Assembly: GCA_032358165.1 (NCBI GenBank)
Contig: JAALGY010000015.1
Location: forward strand, 1,488,001 to 1,552,000
From: Diplosphaera chodatii
Lineage: Eukaryota; Chlorophyta; Trebouxiophyceae; Prasiolales; Stichococcaceae
Length of the DNA: 64,000 bases
Direction of reading: 5' to 3'
Shown: in pieces, positions 1 through 14,200 of the stretch
Layout of the letters: each line of letters opens with the position of its first letter
Position numbering within the stretch: position 1 is the stretch's first letter
Program-made: the position numbers and the translations under genes
Notes under the pieces: model-generated
Database searches by the model: none
What the model saw: the letters and a program-made list of their open reading frames with translations, nothing else
Told to the model about the DNA's origin: nothing

Positions 1-85
1 ACGCTTGACGCTGCCAGACAGCGATGCAGCAGGATGTCACAGAAGCCAGCGCCCAGCCATAGCCGCTCATGCTGACTGGGACCTT

Positions 86-1824
86 TTACTGCTGCTGCAC
101 TGCGTGTGCCTCTGCCGCGGGGGCTGCAGACGAGAATGGCTTGCCCTGCGATGCAGCAACACACTGGTCGCCAGGAGACAGCAAGCACAACAGCGAGACC
201 TACAAGACAACTGGTCGGCAGTCTGAGCACATGCGCTGCAGAGGGGTGCACAGACCCACCTGGCCGTGCAGCTGCGACATGAGCACATCCACCTTGGCCT
301 GCAGCTGCAGGTTCTCCTCCTTGAGCCTTGCATTGTCCGCCTGCACGACAGCATGACGACTGTTGGACAACAGCAAGGAACGTCTGGCTGGTTCAGGGCC
401 TGATGTCCATCGTCATTCGAGGGCAGTACTGCTGGGTCAGAACACCAAGTGTACACCGCACACACATCAGCACACATTTGATGTGTACCGATGTGCTGAT
501 GCGTACCGATAGGAGCTTGACGGTGTCGCCCAGGTTCTCGCACTCGGCCTGCTTCTTCATGCGCGAGCGCCGGGCAGACTCCCGATTGCTCTGTTTCCGG
601 CGCAGCCGCTTCACCTCCCGCTCATCTCCTGGCTGCAGCAGTGGTGAGCAGGACCCAACATCAGGCACCCGAACCACATGCCGAAAGGTCGAGGATTGCT
701 GCACTACACGCAGCGTTGCTGACCTTGTGGACCCTTCACGTCGTTCCAAGACATGCCTGCAATGGATAGAGGGTGGATCAGCTGGTCACCTCGCCATCGC
801 CGCTGCCGCCGCCATCGGTGGAGGGCGCCTGGTTGGCCCATGCGACCGCGTTTGCGGCCGCCTGCGCAGTCATAGGCGTGGACGACGACGGCAACCCCGC
901 AGGCGGCCCGGCCTGCACCGCCTGCTGCTGCTGCTGCTGCTGCTGCTGCGCCGCCTGCTGCACATGCTGCTGCAGTGCAGCGAGCGCGGTGGCGCCGTTC
1001 GCGGCCATGCCCGGGGCGCCCAGTGTCATCGCCAGCTGCTGCATCTGCGCCGGGTTCAGCATGCCGGGCAGGCTAGCCGCCGCCGGGGCCTGCGGGCCGT
1101 CAGCCTGCATACATGGCACATCAGGGTTTCAGGGTTGAGCATGCATGTACACGCTGAGATCCGCATGTCCCGGCGTCTGTCCGATAGATATGTCCGAAAC
1201 ATGCAAAGACGTGACAGAAGCACAATCAGAAGTCTGCAGACCTGCGTCAAACCGTCGGCCGGTACGCTCGCCGCTGCAGCAGCAGAGACGGCGGCGCTGA
1301 CAGCTGCTGCTGGATCAAGGGAAGCGTCAGGTGCTACGGCCGCAGTGGGAAAGGTGTAGGGCAGCGGCACGCCGCCGTACAAGGCAGCGTTGTAAAAGGA
1401 CTGCAGCGGACCCGCCTGTACACGTAAACAGAGCAAGTTCAGGCGTGTCCAGGTCACCATGTGTCAATAGGATGGCAGGCCATCCCCCATCTTTAGCCGG
1501 CGCGGAGTCCTTCACGACACAATGATACCACCGCAGTGCACTTCCAATGCATCAGAAGACGCTTTGCTCGAGATCTGCCGCAAGCAGAATGAACGCGCCA
1601 TGATGCAACGGCGTCACTGCGAGGCAACTGTCATGGGGAGGATAGCGAGGGGTTCGCCACACCTGCCCGTTGGCCTGCGCCCAGAAGTTGGCAAGCTGCT
1701 GCGCGCTACCTTGGGACGCCTGCGGGAAGTAGGTGGCCTGCGACGCGGGCTGTTGCTCGGGCGGGGCTGAGACGTCCCCCTTGCCTTTGCCGGCGTTGCG
1801 CTGGCTGGTGCGGACCTCCTGCAT
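86..1824 (-). CDS. G-box-binding-factor type bZIP transcription factor
   Basis: Six exons, all in phase 0, give 305 aa: 1824-1663, 1415-1242, 1104-790, 632-507, 340-260 and 145-86. Exon 4 holds the basic region, with the plant GBF signature NRESARRSR followed by KKQAEC. The invariant Asn and Arg that contact DNA bases are present. Exon 5 continues the leucine zipper ([14 protein letters not shown]). Exons 1-3 are a low-complexity Ala/Gln/Pro-rich N-terminus with a nine-glutamine run and a weak resemblance to the proline-rich MFMR region of plant GBFs. By family, the protein should act in the nucleus as a dimer on ACGT-core (G-box) promoters; its targets cannot be read from sequence. The start at 1824 is the first ATG in a frame giving a clean exon 1, and an extra upstream exon is possible. 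The short zipper, ending 19 aa before the stop, is typical of algal members. Confidence 0.88.
465..501. repeat. Inverted repeat at a bZIP 5' splice site
   Basis: A 9-base arm CATCAGCAC (465-473) is matched by its reverse complement GTGCTGATG (493-501), leaving a 19-base loop. On the minus strand the first-transcribed arm overlaps the last base of the GTACGC donor of intron 4, so a hairpin could form right at the 5' splice site. No function is shown. Confidence 0.5.
922..948 (-). repeat. CTG/CAG trinucleotide run (polyQ)
   Basis: Nine perfect CTG units on the plus strand, read as nine glutamines in exon 3 of the bZIP gene on the minus strand. The opposite strand reads as a cysteine run in a shadow frame. 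Length polymorphism between strains is plausible. Confidence 0.9.
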
Positions 1825-2233
1825 GCTGGGGCACCCCACACCGCAGCCGGCAGCGCAGCAGGATTTGAAAGCCGCTGATGACAGCCCCGTGGGTGCGGGA
1901 AGTGAGCTGGCTGCCAGGCAAGGCCGTGCTGGCTGCCCTGCTGGCGGATGACGCGGCGGACGGCTAGGGTGTATGTGACACTTTCTGCCTGCCCATGAGG
2001 AAACCGGACCATCGCCGGTCATTTGCTTGCAGCCCCTTTCAGGTTGCCAGGTCTCTGGCACCCAAGACGTGGAATGGTTCGACCTAAGCTGCTGACTTGA
2101 CGGCCTCCGCCAGCACTGGCCCTGGTTATGTGCTTGCGAACTCTTTCAGTGTTGCCGCTGACATGCAGCAAAGGTTTATCCTCGCCTACCACCAATGGAT
2201 GTATTGTACAAGCTGCTTGTCCAAACCCTGACT
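1825..2233. other. Tandem intergenic region, bZIP 5' side / VPS13B 3' side
   Basis: About 410 bases between two minus-strand genes. It must hold the VPS13B 3' UTR and polyadenylation site and the bZIP promoter and 5' UTR. I see no clear TATA box, repeat or extra coding exon. Confidence 0.5.
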
Positions 2234-5200
2234 CTACATATCGGTTGCCCTCCGAAGCATGACCGCCCACGTCGGATAGTCAGCCTCTGCCAGCCGCAGC
2301 ACCAGCCGCAGCTCGCCACTGCAGGCGCCAGAGCGTTCCGCACTCGCCCAGCCGCCCGAGCACACTGTGATGCTGCGTTGCCCAGCGTCCAGCTGCAGCC
2401 ACGCGCCTGCGTCAGCAGTGATGCTGGTATGCATCATTTATGCCATGGCAACAGAGGGTGATGCAGGCAGCCGCCACACGGGTGGTGCCAGGTGTTCTTG
2501 CAGCAGAACATGTGCAGCTAGCAGCCTCACCCCGCCAGGCGTGCTCACCTCTGAGGCAGAGGCACAGGCGGAGCATGGCACCCCCGTCCTCACACACTGC
2601 CAACACGCCTCCCGCTACCAGCGCAAGCGGCGCCGTCAGCTGCAGCACCTGCCAACACCCGAAAGCGCACACGCCACTTGAGTGAAGCTCCCATGCTTTG
2701 CAGCCGTCTGCAACATAGATGGCTACTTCCAGGAACAGGACGGGTGTTTGGCCGTGCACCACCTCTGCCGCATCTGGGTCCGCCACGGCCAGCACCGCCG
2801 CGTCCACCGACACGGGGTTGCACGCGAGCAGCGTGTCCCCGGCAGCCGTGCGTCGCCCCAGAAGGGTGTGCGCCTGCGCGGCGTGGGCTGCGAGGCGGGG
2901 CAGCGACGGCCGCGCGGCCAGGTGCGGCGACCCTGCGTCCCCGGGTATCAAATGTCAGCAGGCGCACCCCCACAAGCAGAGCAACAGCCACACGTAGGTA
3001 CACTCAGAAGCTGCACATGCTGAGCCCGGCTCACACACCCTGCGCCAAGCACAGCATCGCAACACAGCACCTGGGTCGGGCACTTCGCGCTGCGCGACAG
3101 CGGTGGGCGACACGCCGCTGGCGGCGGCGATGCCGCTGGTGAGCGCCTCGATGGCGGCGAGGGCGCCGCTGACCGGCAGCCCGACGGCGCCTGCCAGGCC
3201 ACGCCCCAGGCCCCGCACCACGCCGCTGCCGTCTGTGTAGCCTGCAGAGGGTAACAGGCGGGTTTTCAGGTGTTGCAGACCTTACGCCAACAAGGGGCTG
3301 TTGTGCACCTTGATACAGATTAAGGTGTGTGCAACAGCCTAAAGCTGTTCCAGAAACGTCTGAGATGTGCCGTGGCCACGTACCTTGCACTGGTGCGGAC
3401 ACGATGCCGGTGACGCCAGAGGACACCCCGGAGTACAGTCCCATGAGGCCCTGCGAGAGGCCGCCTGCAAGTGTGGTCGGCGCCCGCCGCTGCTGCCGCT
3501 GGCCGTGTGCACCGCTGACGCTGCTGCCACTGCGTGCTGCCTGCTGCACGGTCAGCGACCGCTCCAGCAGGCGGGAGGTGGTGCCCGAGAACCCTGCAAT
3601 TGACGTCAGCGTCCAGCCTGCACGGTAACACACTTGGTGGTTGCCTGATTGGAGTATGTCCAGAATGTCAGCCGTGCGAGCTGCTGGTAGCTAGTGCTCT
3701 GCATTGTGAAAATGAAAGGCGTCCATGCATTGGAGCGCCTGCTGCTGCAAGGCATGGGCAAGGACGATGCTGCAGTACCTGACAGGTTGCGCAGCAGCGA
3801 GGCGGAGCCGGTGCCGAGGCCCGCCACAAAAGCCGTGGGGGAGCCGCGGCCCAGTGCTGCCAGCGGCAGGCCTACCAGGTCGCCCAGCCCAGTAGCGACA
3901 GACCGCACCAAGCCTGCATTTCAACAGGGTGCATGTGCATTGCTCTGAAATTCGTTGTCCTTCGTAAGTGCACACCTACCACAGCAAAGCCGCCAGACAG
4001 CAACGTCAGCGAGGCAGCTGTGATGGAGGCAGGGATGGCAGTCCTCCACATTGCACAGCAAGTCGGGGCAAGACGCAAGTGGCCGGCAAGTGGCAACCTG
4101 CTGGCGCAGCATACAAAAGCGGCGGCGTCGCAGGGAGCGCACCCGTGGGGTTGAACACCAGGTCCAGGGAGCCCAGCACCTGCGGCGCATTGAGCAGCGC
4201 CTCCGCCAGGTAGTGCGCCCCCAGGCCCCGCACCAGCGTGCCCGGCCATGCCCACAGCCGCAGCGCCGCCGTCGCCGGCAGCGCCACCTGGTGCACGGGG
4301 ACCGTGAAGGATCAGCAGCAGTGCAAACGTCCGGATGCACGACAGCCTCGGCTATACAGCACCATGGAACTCCTGTATTATAGCTGATTTGTGCTACTGC
4401 AGCATGGCTTGTGCACCGGTGTGGCGTGCGCATCAAGCGGGATGCGCTGCGGGGTGGCCTCCGCCACATGCACGTCCAGCGTCAGCTGCACCGCACCAAT
4501 GTCCAGCTCCTCCACCAGCAGCCTGCCAGAAGAGGGCACACGACCGTAATCGGAGGGCAATGCCGCGACAGCCAAGTCACCCACATGAGATGCTGTGGGG
4601 TTGGTGAGACACTCAAATCAGCATGCTAGATGGTTCAAATTGCAGGGTGGGGATTCATCCCACCTGTTCGCCGCGCAGGTGAGTGCCTCAGCATGCATCT
4701 CAGTGTGCATGTCCTGGTCTGGTGCAGAGCCGCCCGTGTGCTGAGCAGTGCCATTACTGCACACAACAGACGACGTTGGCTTGTCAAGGTCACGATCTCT
4801 TCAGCCAGGGGTGTTGAGTACACATGAAGAGTGCGCCCGCACTTACACCCTGCAGATCACCTGGCGTCTGCCGCTGCATCTGCAGGCTGCAGGGTGCGCT
4901 GCAGAGTATCGCCGAATGTGAGCAAAGCATCGTCGGCTGCGAGTGCGACCAGCGGCACCGTCACCCGCGCCCGGCGCACCCAGGTGTTGCTGAGCCCCTG
5001 CGGCGGCTGGTACTCCGCCTGGAAGACACTCAGCACCTGCACTCGCAGCCGGGCCGCCCCTTCACTGATGTTCCTAGGCATGATATCCATCGACTTTGTG
5101 GATCAATACCATGAACACCCGTCAAACACAGCTGTGAGATGCGCCACGCATGCAACACACCTCGAGGCTGCATAGAAACCCCGGCAATGCAGGACCCCTC

Positions 5201-8200
5201 CTCTGTTGCAGCTGAGGCGCAGGCAGTGATCTGCAGACGACTGGAAAGTGCGCAGCCGCCAGGTGGCTGTCAATCTGCAGGCTGCTTGCGCTCAGGGCTA
5301 CATCCCTCCGCAGCTGCATCCCCGCACCGCCATGTCCTGCACAGCAGTCTGGCAACTGAAGATGAAGACCCATGGCTACAAAGCCGGCAACATGGCGCCC
5401 TTTCACACAGGGTGTCGACATACCTGCTGCAAGACGCTGCGACACCGTCAGGCCAAGGCCATCGACGCTGATGCAGAAGAGGCGCTGCCCTAGCTGCCGG
5501 CGGGCGTCGCGGTGCACCATAGCAGCTGCCTTGCTGCGGTGCGCTGCAGGGGCTGCCGCGGTATCATTGACCACAGGGCTGACTCGCCCTCCGCTCAGGC
5601 GTCTGCGCTCATCATCCCACAGATCCAGCTGCAGGCTGTCGAGAGCCACGTCGCAAACAAGTGGCTGTGGTAGTGTCTGCTGCTGGTCTGGCTGGTCTGG
5701 AGCACGATCGCAGTCCTGCACCGTAATGCTGAGCGTGCCCGGGTGTTTGCAGACCTGCAGCTGCCAGCTCCCTGCGGGTATCAATGCCGAACATGAGTGC
5801 AATGGCAGGTGCAGACCTGGTGAATTGACAAGCCAATGCCACAATGCTTATTTCTGCCTGAAATTTTGCAGCGCTTCACCCAATTCGCTGCCCCTCACCT
5901 ATGCTGTGGCGCCCTGGGATTACCATGCAGGGCGGCGACCACGGCGCATTTGTGCTGAGAGCGCCGTGGTTGCCGCCACTGAGTTGCCGAATTCGCAGCA
6001 TCGCTGGTGGCGGGCCCATCGCAGCGGAGGAGCGTGCGGCCAGCTGCTCCATCAGGGCCGCCTCGTCTTCCTCGACAACATCCACTGTGGTGATGACACA
6101 GACTCATGGTGTTCGAGATTGACGACCCTGCTGTATGCTGATCAAATGCTCACTGCCGTTGAGCAAGGATGCAAAAGATGCACAAAAGGCCCCGGACTGT
6201 AGCCAAAAGACTGTTACACTGTGCTGGTACCCGCAGTGCTGTGCTGTTGCTGCTGTGCATGCTGTGCGTGATCCACAGCGCTGGATAGTGCAAGCTCGCA
6301 GTCCACCCGCTGACCAGGGGCCATGTCGAAGGCCTGCGAAATGCTCTCTCCATATGTGAATCGCCCCATCCTACACGAGAGCAAAACGGCAATGGTTGCG
6401 CTTCTTATATTACATGGCGCTCATGATAGCCTCGCTGGCGACTTTGATGTGCAAAGTGACCGCACCCCTGATGCTGCGGCGCCGTGAGGCCAATCTCGAG
6501 GCGCGCGCTGGCTGCGCTGATGATGCGCAATGGGGGTTGCTGGTCTGCATAAAGCACAAGGTGATGCCTGCCACGGGTCCGTAACAGGCGGTACGCCACT
6601 TGCTGGGTGGGCTGGCCGCTGCCTGCGACTGTGAGCCACTGCCGAGCGCACGGCTCTGCCAGAGACACATGTGGGCTGTCACGACTGACGGCGTCGGCAG
6701 GGCAGCCGCTGCCATTGCCACCAACTGTGCTGTCGCCACCTCTGTCAGCCACCCGTGCTTCTGACAGCTGCAGAGCCACTCTGCAGGGCCATGTTGCTGC
6801 TCGGAGCTGCTGCGCTGCCGATGCCGCTCCAGATTGTGCATCTGCACCGTCTGCAGGCATGGTGCCCTCTGGCAGTGGGGCTGGGTCCGCTGCTGACGCT
6901 GCTACCGGAGCTGTGGCTGCGCCCGCCCATACCACGCTGACAGATTCCGTGACTCCAGGACTGCAGACTATCGGCTGCTGGGTGGCGCTGACGGTGTTGA
7001 TCGGCAGCAAGCTCACTGGGTGGGGCGTGAGATTGGTTACGTGGAAGGTCTCCCAGCAGGTGACATGAAGCGCAGGCACATCTGCAGCCTGCCCTTTGAC
7101 GGCCCCTGCATAGTGTGCCATAGGTGTGTTTGGACGTACTCTCTGCAGACAACCAGTATTTGCAGCCACGGCACCGAGCAACTGATAGGACATTACCGCG
7201 ACAGGGTGCAGCAGATTGGCAAACCTGTTTGCTGACGCAGCTCGATGCTGACCGTCACAAAGTAGCCAGCTGTTGTGCTGTCTTTCAGCAACAGCTGATG
7301 CATGCTGCCATGCTTCAGGCTGAAGGGTGTAGAGCCAAGCGTGCCTGAGCCAAGCCTCAGCACCAGACGCGCCTGCAGCACAAACATTGTATGTGTGGCA
7401 GAAGGCCTGCTTTGAGTGCCACAACGTCCTGACAGACCTAGCAGCTGTTGACAGGGTGTGACCTTGCTGTGCACACCTGCTCTGGTGGCACTGCTGGGTT
7501 GCCATTGCTGAATGCTGTGTTGCTGCCTGCCATTGCTGCAGCCGACCAAGTCGCTGACTCAGGATCTTTCAGCACAAGGTCCCGGCCGGTGCAATTGTGC
7601 AGCACTCCATGCGGCAGCAGCAAGTATGTCACTGCCGAGCAGCCACGGAACAACTCCTGCGCTGCAAGTGTTGCCGTCAACTGCTGTCTTCGCCCGTCGG
7701 TGCCATCAACGCTGGCTTCAGTCGCTGCTGCACTTGCGGTGCTGCGTGGGAGCCCGCTCGGGATATGCACCAAGCTGCTGGTGCCAGGCGACGGCAGGGT
7801 GGCAGCACTGGGCATGGCAGCAGCCGCAAGTACGCGCCAACTGCCACTGCTCGCCTGGCGCCGGCCCACGGATAGCGGCAGGGACCACTCGCCAAGCATT
7901 GGCTGTAGGCCGTCAGCAATGCCACTAGCGGTGCCCCGGCCGCCAGGTTTGACAGCGCGTTGGTCAACGCTCCAGCCTGTTGAGCCTGGCTGCGCAGTGT
8001 CGGCTGCTGTCTGGCAAATCCTGAAGCGCAGGCATGTCGCATCCTCCTGATGGCTTGGCATTGGCATCTTTGCGCCTGGAAGCAGCCGGCCTGCGGCGAT
8101 GCAGGATGTGCCGGCACCTGCATCATCTCACATGGACTGTGATGAACAGTTGGCAGTTGTGGCGTACAGAAATGACCGCAAGTGCACACAGCCCGCCAAC

Positions 8201-11200
8201 AAGACTACGCAGATACTACTGACCATCAGCAGAGCTGCCTTGCAGCAGCTGCCATTCGACAGATTCTGGCAGGCAGTTCCGCAGCTGCATCAGCGGCAGC
8301 AAGGTGATCACCACCTGCGTGGGTATGTAGCACTCAGAAGCCTGGCAGCCGATGCATCACGGCCGTGTTGAGGGTTGTCGGTGCAGTACACAACAGCAGG
8401 GTAAGGCCGCACCTGCCCACTGCCCTGCTGCTGAATGCTGCAGGCTGCTGCGACCCCAGAGTTGCTGACCAGTGCATCTGCTATGGATGGCATGGATGTA
8501 TCAAAGCCTCCCGCCTGCAACTCGACAGCCTGCATGGCCACAGGATCCTGACATTTGTCGGTGTTCAGTTCTTCGGTGCAGCAACGTTTCGGCTGAGCAG
8601 CCTCGTCACTCTCAACAACCGCCAACACATCAATATGAGGGAAGCAGGCAACACGTCTGCCGGCGCTGCTCTACGTCACCTCATCAGGTTCTGAGAGTGT
8701 TATTGGCAGGGGCCTGGACCAGCCACTGCCACCGCCCAGCCACATATGCATGTTGATGGGCTTCCAGTTGCTTTGTCGCAGCCACACAGGGTGCATGGCT
8801 TCCTGCCGCATACCCGCAACAGATGGTCAAATCTGATTACATTTGATGAGCATGCGCTTCTGGTTGAGCACTGCCTAGCAGCATTGCACTCTATAAAGTG
8901 TACCCACCTGGTCTGCAGCCACGTCCACCACCGGGGGCACAGCATCGCTGCCTGTGGTAGGCTGACCTGCAGACAGATAGCCACTTCAGCACTTTGGAGG
9001 CATGAAGGTGAAATTGACCTGCATTAGGAAGACGGTGGCCACGAGTTGCCACAGCTGTTGATCTCATCGCGGACCTGTAAAGTGCAGACGCACAGCCTGC
9101 CCGGTGAGGTTTTGCAGAGCGACTCCAGGCTGCAATGTCACGCTCCATCCAATGCCAATGCGAGCCACTGTCATGGCAACAGCATGCAGCGTGCCGTTCA
9201 GCGCAGGTAGGTGCAGCAGGGTCGTCCCAGCAGACAACACCTGCATTTCATTACAGCACACAAATGCTGCCGAGGACCAATAAGCGAAGCACCCACAACA
9301 GTGATCATGAATGGAGCAGAGAGCACATCGCAAAGCACTTGCACACTAGCTTGCAACTACCCAACAGATTGCGGGACACCCCTCGCACCTCAGCTGGTTG
9401 GCTCCAGGCCGCCTGATCCATCTCCTCGCTGCATGCTGACAGCTGTATACGGCGTTGGGCACCAGCTGACAGCTCTGGCGGCAAATCCCACATGAGATGC
9501 CTACAGCCGAGCACAGGGGATGTTGGGGTTGCTGCACGCACAATAGCCACTGATACACATTAGTTTCAAGCGAATGGCAGACAGCAGGCGGAAATCACCT
9601 AGTCCTCTGGCTGTCCAGCACGACCACCACCTGGCCGCCAACTTGCCGCACCCGCAGCGGCGCTGGACAGCGGTTTGTGATTGCGATGGTGCCCCTCTGC
9701 TGCGCCCACGACTGCTCGTTGTCCGATGTGTCGTTAGCTGCTACTGGGTTGGCTGCGGCGAGTAGCGTTGCTAGCCGTTGCAAGGAGTATACCGACAGCT
9801 CGTCCATCCTCACCGATGAAGGTGCGCCAGGAGCCCTACGGTGTGGAAATGCCATCTTATTGGAGGTGCACCAGCCACCCATTTGGCCAGGCAAACGAGC
9901 CAATATGACGGCAGCTCCAATGCACAATGTGCTTGCCTCAGCAGCACACGCATGCCAGGCAGCTGCGGCATTGGCTGTGGCGCGAGGAGCGAGCGCCCGG
10001 ACGGCAGCAGCTGCTGAGATGCAGCCGCTTGCGCCCCGGTGTGCTGCCGTGGCTGGCCCTGCGTCTGCTGCCGGAATGTTGTTTCAGCACGTGACAGCAC
10101 GGTCTGAACTGGTGGGAGTGTTCAGGCCAACAAGGCAGTATGTAAATTGGCAAGTCACCTGACTGCCATGCTCCAGGGACACCACCAGCTGTGGTACATG
10201 CAGCAGGGGCTGCAGCACCCCAGCATTGTGCTCATGGAGCCTGACCACAAGTTCGCAGGCTGCCCGCGTCGCCCAAGATTCGCCTTGCCACAGGTGGGTC
10301 ACAACCTGACAGCGATGGCGAGAATGTGTAACACTGCGCGGTGATCTGGTGTATGTGTCTGTGGGATATCAAACAACAGCGTAGAATTGGCAACATGGAA
10401 GCAGCAAGAGACAAGCACCTTCAACCCGACGCACTGGAGGCTGCCAAACTGCTCAGGGCACTCTGCCCGTTCTGCCTCTGAGGACCCCAGAAGCGAGACA
10501 TCGAGTGCCTGCGCCTCCACAGCCAGCGTGAGCGGCACAGCCAGCGGTGCAATGCCATGCTGCTCCAGGGCCGCTGGCGGGTTGACGCGCAGGTGCGGGA
10601 GCAATTCGGCAGCTTGCAGTGCTTCTGCACTCCAGCTTAGCTGCCACTCATATGCTGCAACTGGCACCTGCACCCCATTTGCTAGCTCACCACAAAGCTG
10701 CTATTTCTGGCAGCGTGCTTTCCACCAGGGTGACCCATGGGCAGGCATCACAAGTCGCAAACATGCAGGCACACACTGGAGCACAGACATCTCCTTGGCG
10801 ACGGCAGCTTGTATGGCAAGGTTTACCTTGACAATGAATGTCAGTTTGTCAGCGTCGCTGCTGCACTCCACACTACTGTTCTCGAGCGGGAAGAACTCGC
10901 CAGACGAGCTGTCCAGGCGCGCCAGCTCAAAGTCATCATGCTGCAAGCGCGCTGCACTGCCATACAGGACCAATCCGACGACTGGCCTTGCGTGTGGATA
11001 GCGCCAACAAACCCAGCTCTCGCCGCCCATCCAAGGCAGGGAGCCGGCTGCCTTGTCACCCAAGCTGATCTGCATGGCACCTGCGTGACACAGTCATCTC
11101 CCCATCATTCAGCATGTGGACAGTCTGACAAACAGATGCAAACTCCAGTGCTCAGGTGTGCCCACAATGACATGTGCAGCACCACAACATGCAACAGATT

Positions 11201-14200
11201 ACCTGGACGCCCTGCCACCTCTGATGCCAGGCTGAACAGCCCAGACGACAAGTCATCAGTCTGCTGAGTGGCAGCTGCTGGGGGCGCTGACATGCCGCCT
11301 GCAGCTGTGTCTGGCTGGTCGCTGCTCTGAGAAGGCATGAGCGCAGTGTGCAGGCCTGTCAAAGCATGCACAGCTGCCGGCGAGGCGCAGGCTGTGAGTG
11401 CACCGGACTGCAGCATCACCGCCGTGCTGCATGCTGAGGCATTCTGCTCGAGGTGGAGGTCCCAGTCTTGCGGCGCAAGCAGCAGGCTAGCTGCCGGCGG
11501 CACCTCTGCTGCCTGCAATGTCACTGCCAGCCCGACAATCGTCACGTCAACCTCCTGCAGGTCTGCTTCTGGTATGCCCCACCTGTGTTTGCGGACATTG
11601 TAGAGGTTGGCAAGCATGAGCAGGAGTGCGAGGTTATAGTTGCTTGCATGACAGGTGCTCGTGTTCACCATGTCTTGGTGTGAGGTGTACCTGCCAGCCG
11701 CAGCTGAAGGGCTGTGGTGCACGATGGAGACTGCATCTGTGCACAGCACACAGGCTACAGCCTCGGCAGGTGAGGACTTGCTGCCTTCATGTTCCAGCCG
11801 GACCACAACCCCGTCTACCAGCAACTGAACCGAGGATCTGCCCTGCTGGTTTGCCTGCCCTGCACCATCAAGACGGGGACAGCTCTTCAGCTACCATGAC
11901 ACTGGAGGCAGTGCATTGTCAGCCGCACCAGGGCTGATACTGGGGCACGACATGCTCGGTTTGCTTGCCCTCCGGTGGTGGTGCAGTGGCTGTGTTCGCC
12001 GGCATGTCTGCCAGCAGACGCGTGAGGCAGCTGATGGTGGCGCGTTCTATCAGCAGTTCCAGCCGCCGCAGCCGTATTGAGCTGTGACCAACGATCAAAC
12101 CCTGTGCCTGTGTGGTCCTGCTGAGCTGTGCGAACGGCGGCGGGGGCCTGCTGCATGACCCACTGCGCTGCTGCACCCTTCGAGCAGATCAATTCTTGCC
12201 GTCAATCACCAAGCCAATCAGTGCAATGGCAGCATCACACCTGCAAGACACGTGTTCATGCTGTGTATGGCGAATAACACACCTCAAGAAACTGGTGTAT
12301 GCAGCATTCGCAGCTGCATGCATGCAGCACTCGAAGTGCTGCAGGCTGCCTGTAGCTGTGCTGCCCATCCCGTCCTGCATGGCAAAGTCTGGGTTGTGTG
12401 TCGCGATGTGTGTGAGATATCTGCTGCTGGGTTCCCAATGTGAACATGCACACGCCCTACCTGGCACAGCCGGTAGGCTGCACCCAACAGTGTGACGCTC
12501 AGGCTGTCTGCCTCCACGGCCGCGCACTCTGTTGCATGAATAGTGATCAAGGCAGCGTCCAGCGTTACTGTCAGCTCGGAGCTGCAACTGTCTGGGTGCG
12601 CCTTGACAGGCACATCAGCATAGCTGGTATACGGCGGCAGCAGCGGCCCAGAGGTGAGGCTGTATACAGCTGTCAGCGCGCTCTGCCAGTGCAGAGGCTC
12701 AAGAGCCGCAGAAAGGCTGTGCAGCTGGACACTCGAGCGCATGAGCTGCCTGTCACAATCCGGGGTTGGCTGACTCCCGGGTGCTGGGGGTGCGCCGTCC
12801 TTGCCGACAGCACTGCTAGTCATTATCGCCACTGCCAGGCCAGTCAGCCGGACTGGCATGCTGCTGTTGCTCTCTGAAGGGCAGCCAAAGCCCGCCTCAA
12901 TGACCGGCAGTTGCAGACCAAAGCCTGGGGATGCTGCCATGCTGACGCGGTGGCAAGCCAAGTGCAGCTCTGCACCTGGCACGCTGCCCGTCACAGAGAT
13001 CTCGACTGCTGCTGTAATCAAACTGAGGTTGCTTGACTCTTCAAGCCACCGCTCAGCAGCTGCAGAGGCAGATACTGCCTTAGCGCCCAGGGGCGAGTAC
13101 GCAAGCGCCATGGACGTCATGCTGATGGTCAGGAGGCCCAGGGCGGCGGCTTGCGCAGCAGCAGTGGCTCCAGCGGGCTGGACTGGACAGTCCAGGCGTG
13201 CTGAGAGACCGTTCAAAGCGGCAAGTACTGCGGCCAGCTGTGCTGCTGCCAGGCGAAGGGACACAGGCGACGCGACCGCCCAGGCACCCCAGCTGCCAGC
13301 TGCTGCCACTTCAGCGTTGCCGCCAGTGCTGCTGCTGCATGCTGCCATCAGTAGCTGCAGCTCGAATGGAGTGCTGACAGGCTGCAAGATCTGGGCAGGG
13401 TCACCGGAAGGCCGCTGTGTAGGGGATGTAGTCGCTGATGGGCTGCTGCTACCACTGCCTTCCGGCGTCGCTGCAGTACCATCAGGCAGCCACACTGATG
13501 TTGTACTCAGCTGCAGGCCAGACACCGCAACCCGGAGGCCATGTGCTGGTGGGCTGCCTTTGATCTGGTGCTGCAGCACTGCTGCTAAGCTGTGCTGAAC
13601 GCTGTGTGTCCGGGCCTTGATTGGGCCCAGCTGCCCGCTGACCTTTGCAACTTGAAGAACAGCAGCCTCGGCAGGTGCCTCTGCAGCTGCCAGCACAACG
13701 ATCTGCACTGCTGATAGTACGAAGTCTGCAGAGACTTCGGCTGCAAGCCACTGTGTCAGCGGTGGTGGAGTGGCGGTTGCCTGCCCTGCACCAGTGTTGC
13801 TTGCTGCAACAGCTGGCAACGGCGCAGCCTCTGCTGCACCCGCAGAAGTGCCACCTGCTTGCTGCTGTACGAACAGGTGCTGTAGCTCCTCAAGAAAGCA
13901 CGGGATGTGCGCTGCATAGAGCCTGCCAACGCGCAGCGACACTGATGGCAACTGGGACTCGGCGCTGGCAGCCTTGCCGGCAGAGTCTCCCGTCTGCCAC
14001 TGCATCCAAAGGGCTAGTGGCATGTGTGCAGCTGGTTGCCGCCCTGACCGCACCGGGTGTAGGCCAAAGACCTGCTGACCTACAGTACTGCTGGTTGCAG
14101 CTGGTGCTTTGGGGCTGTCTGGTGCAGTCTGTGGCGACCAAGGAGGATCCAGGGGCTGGGCTGGTGGTCGAGACACTGTCAGCTGATGAAGCCTCAGTTC

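Noticed and set aside
773..1138. A cysteine-run protein on the plus strand
   Set aside because: The Cys run is the CTG repeat read in another frame and strand. The CAG reading gives polyglutamine in the bZIP gene.
328..1359. A 343-residue plus-strand frame rich in Arg and Leu
   Set aside because: It is antisense to the bZIP exons. The minus strand has the conserved basic region and zipper, and the plus frame only reflects GC-rich third positions and the CTG run.
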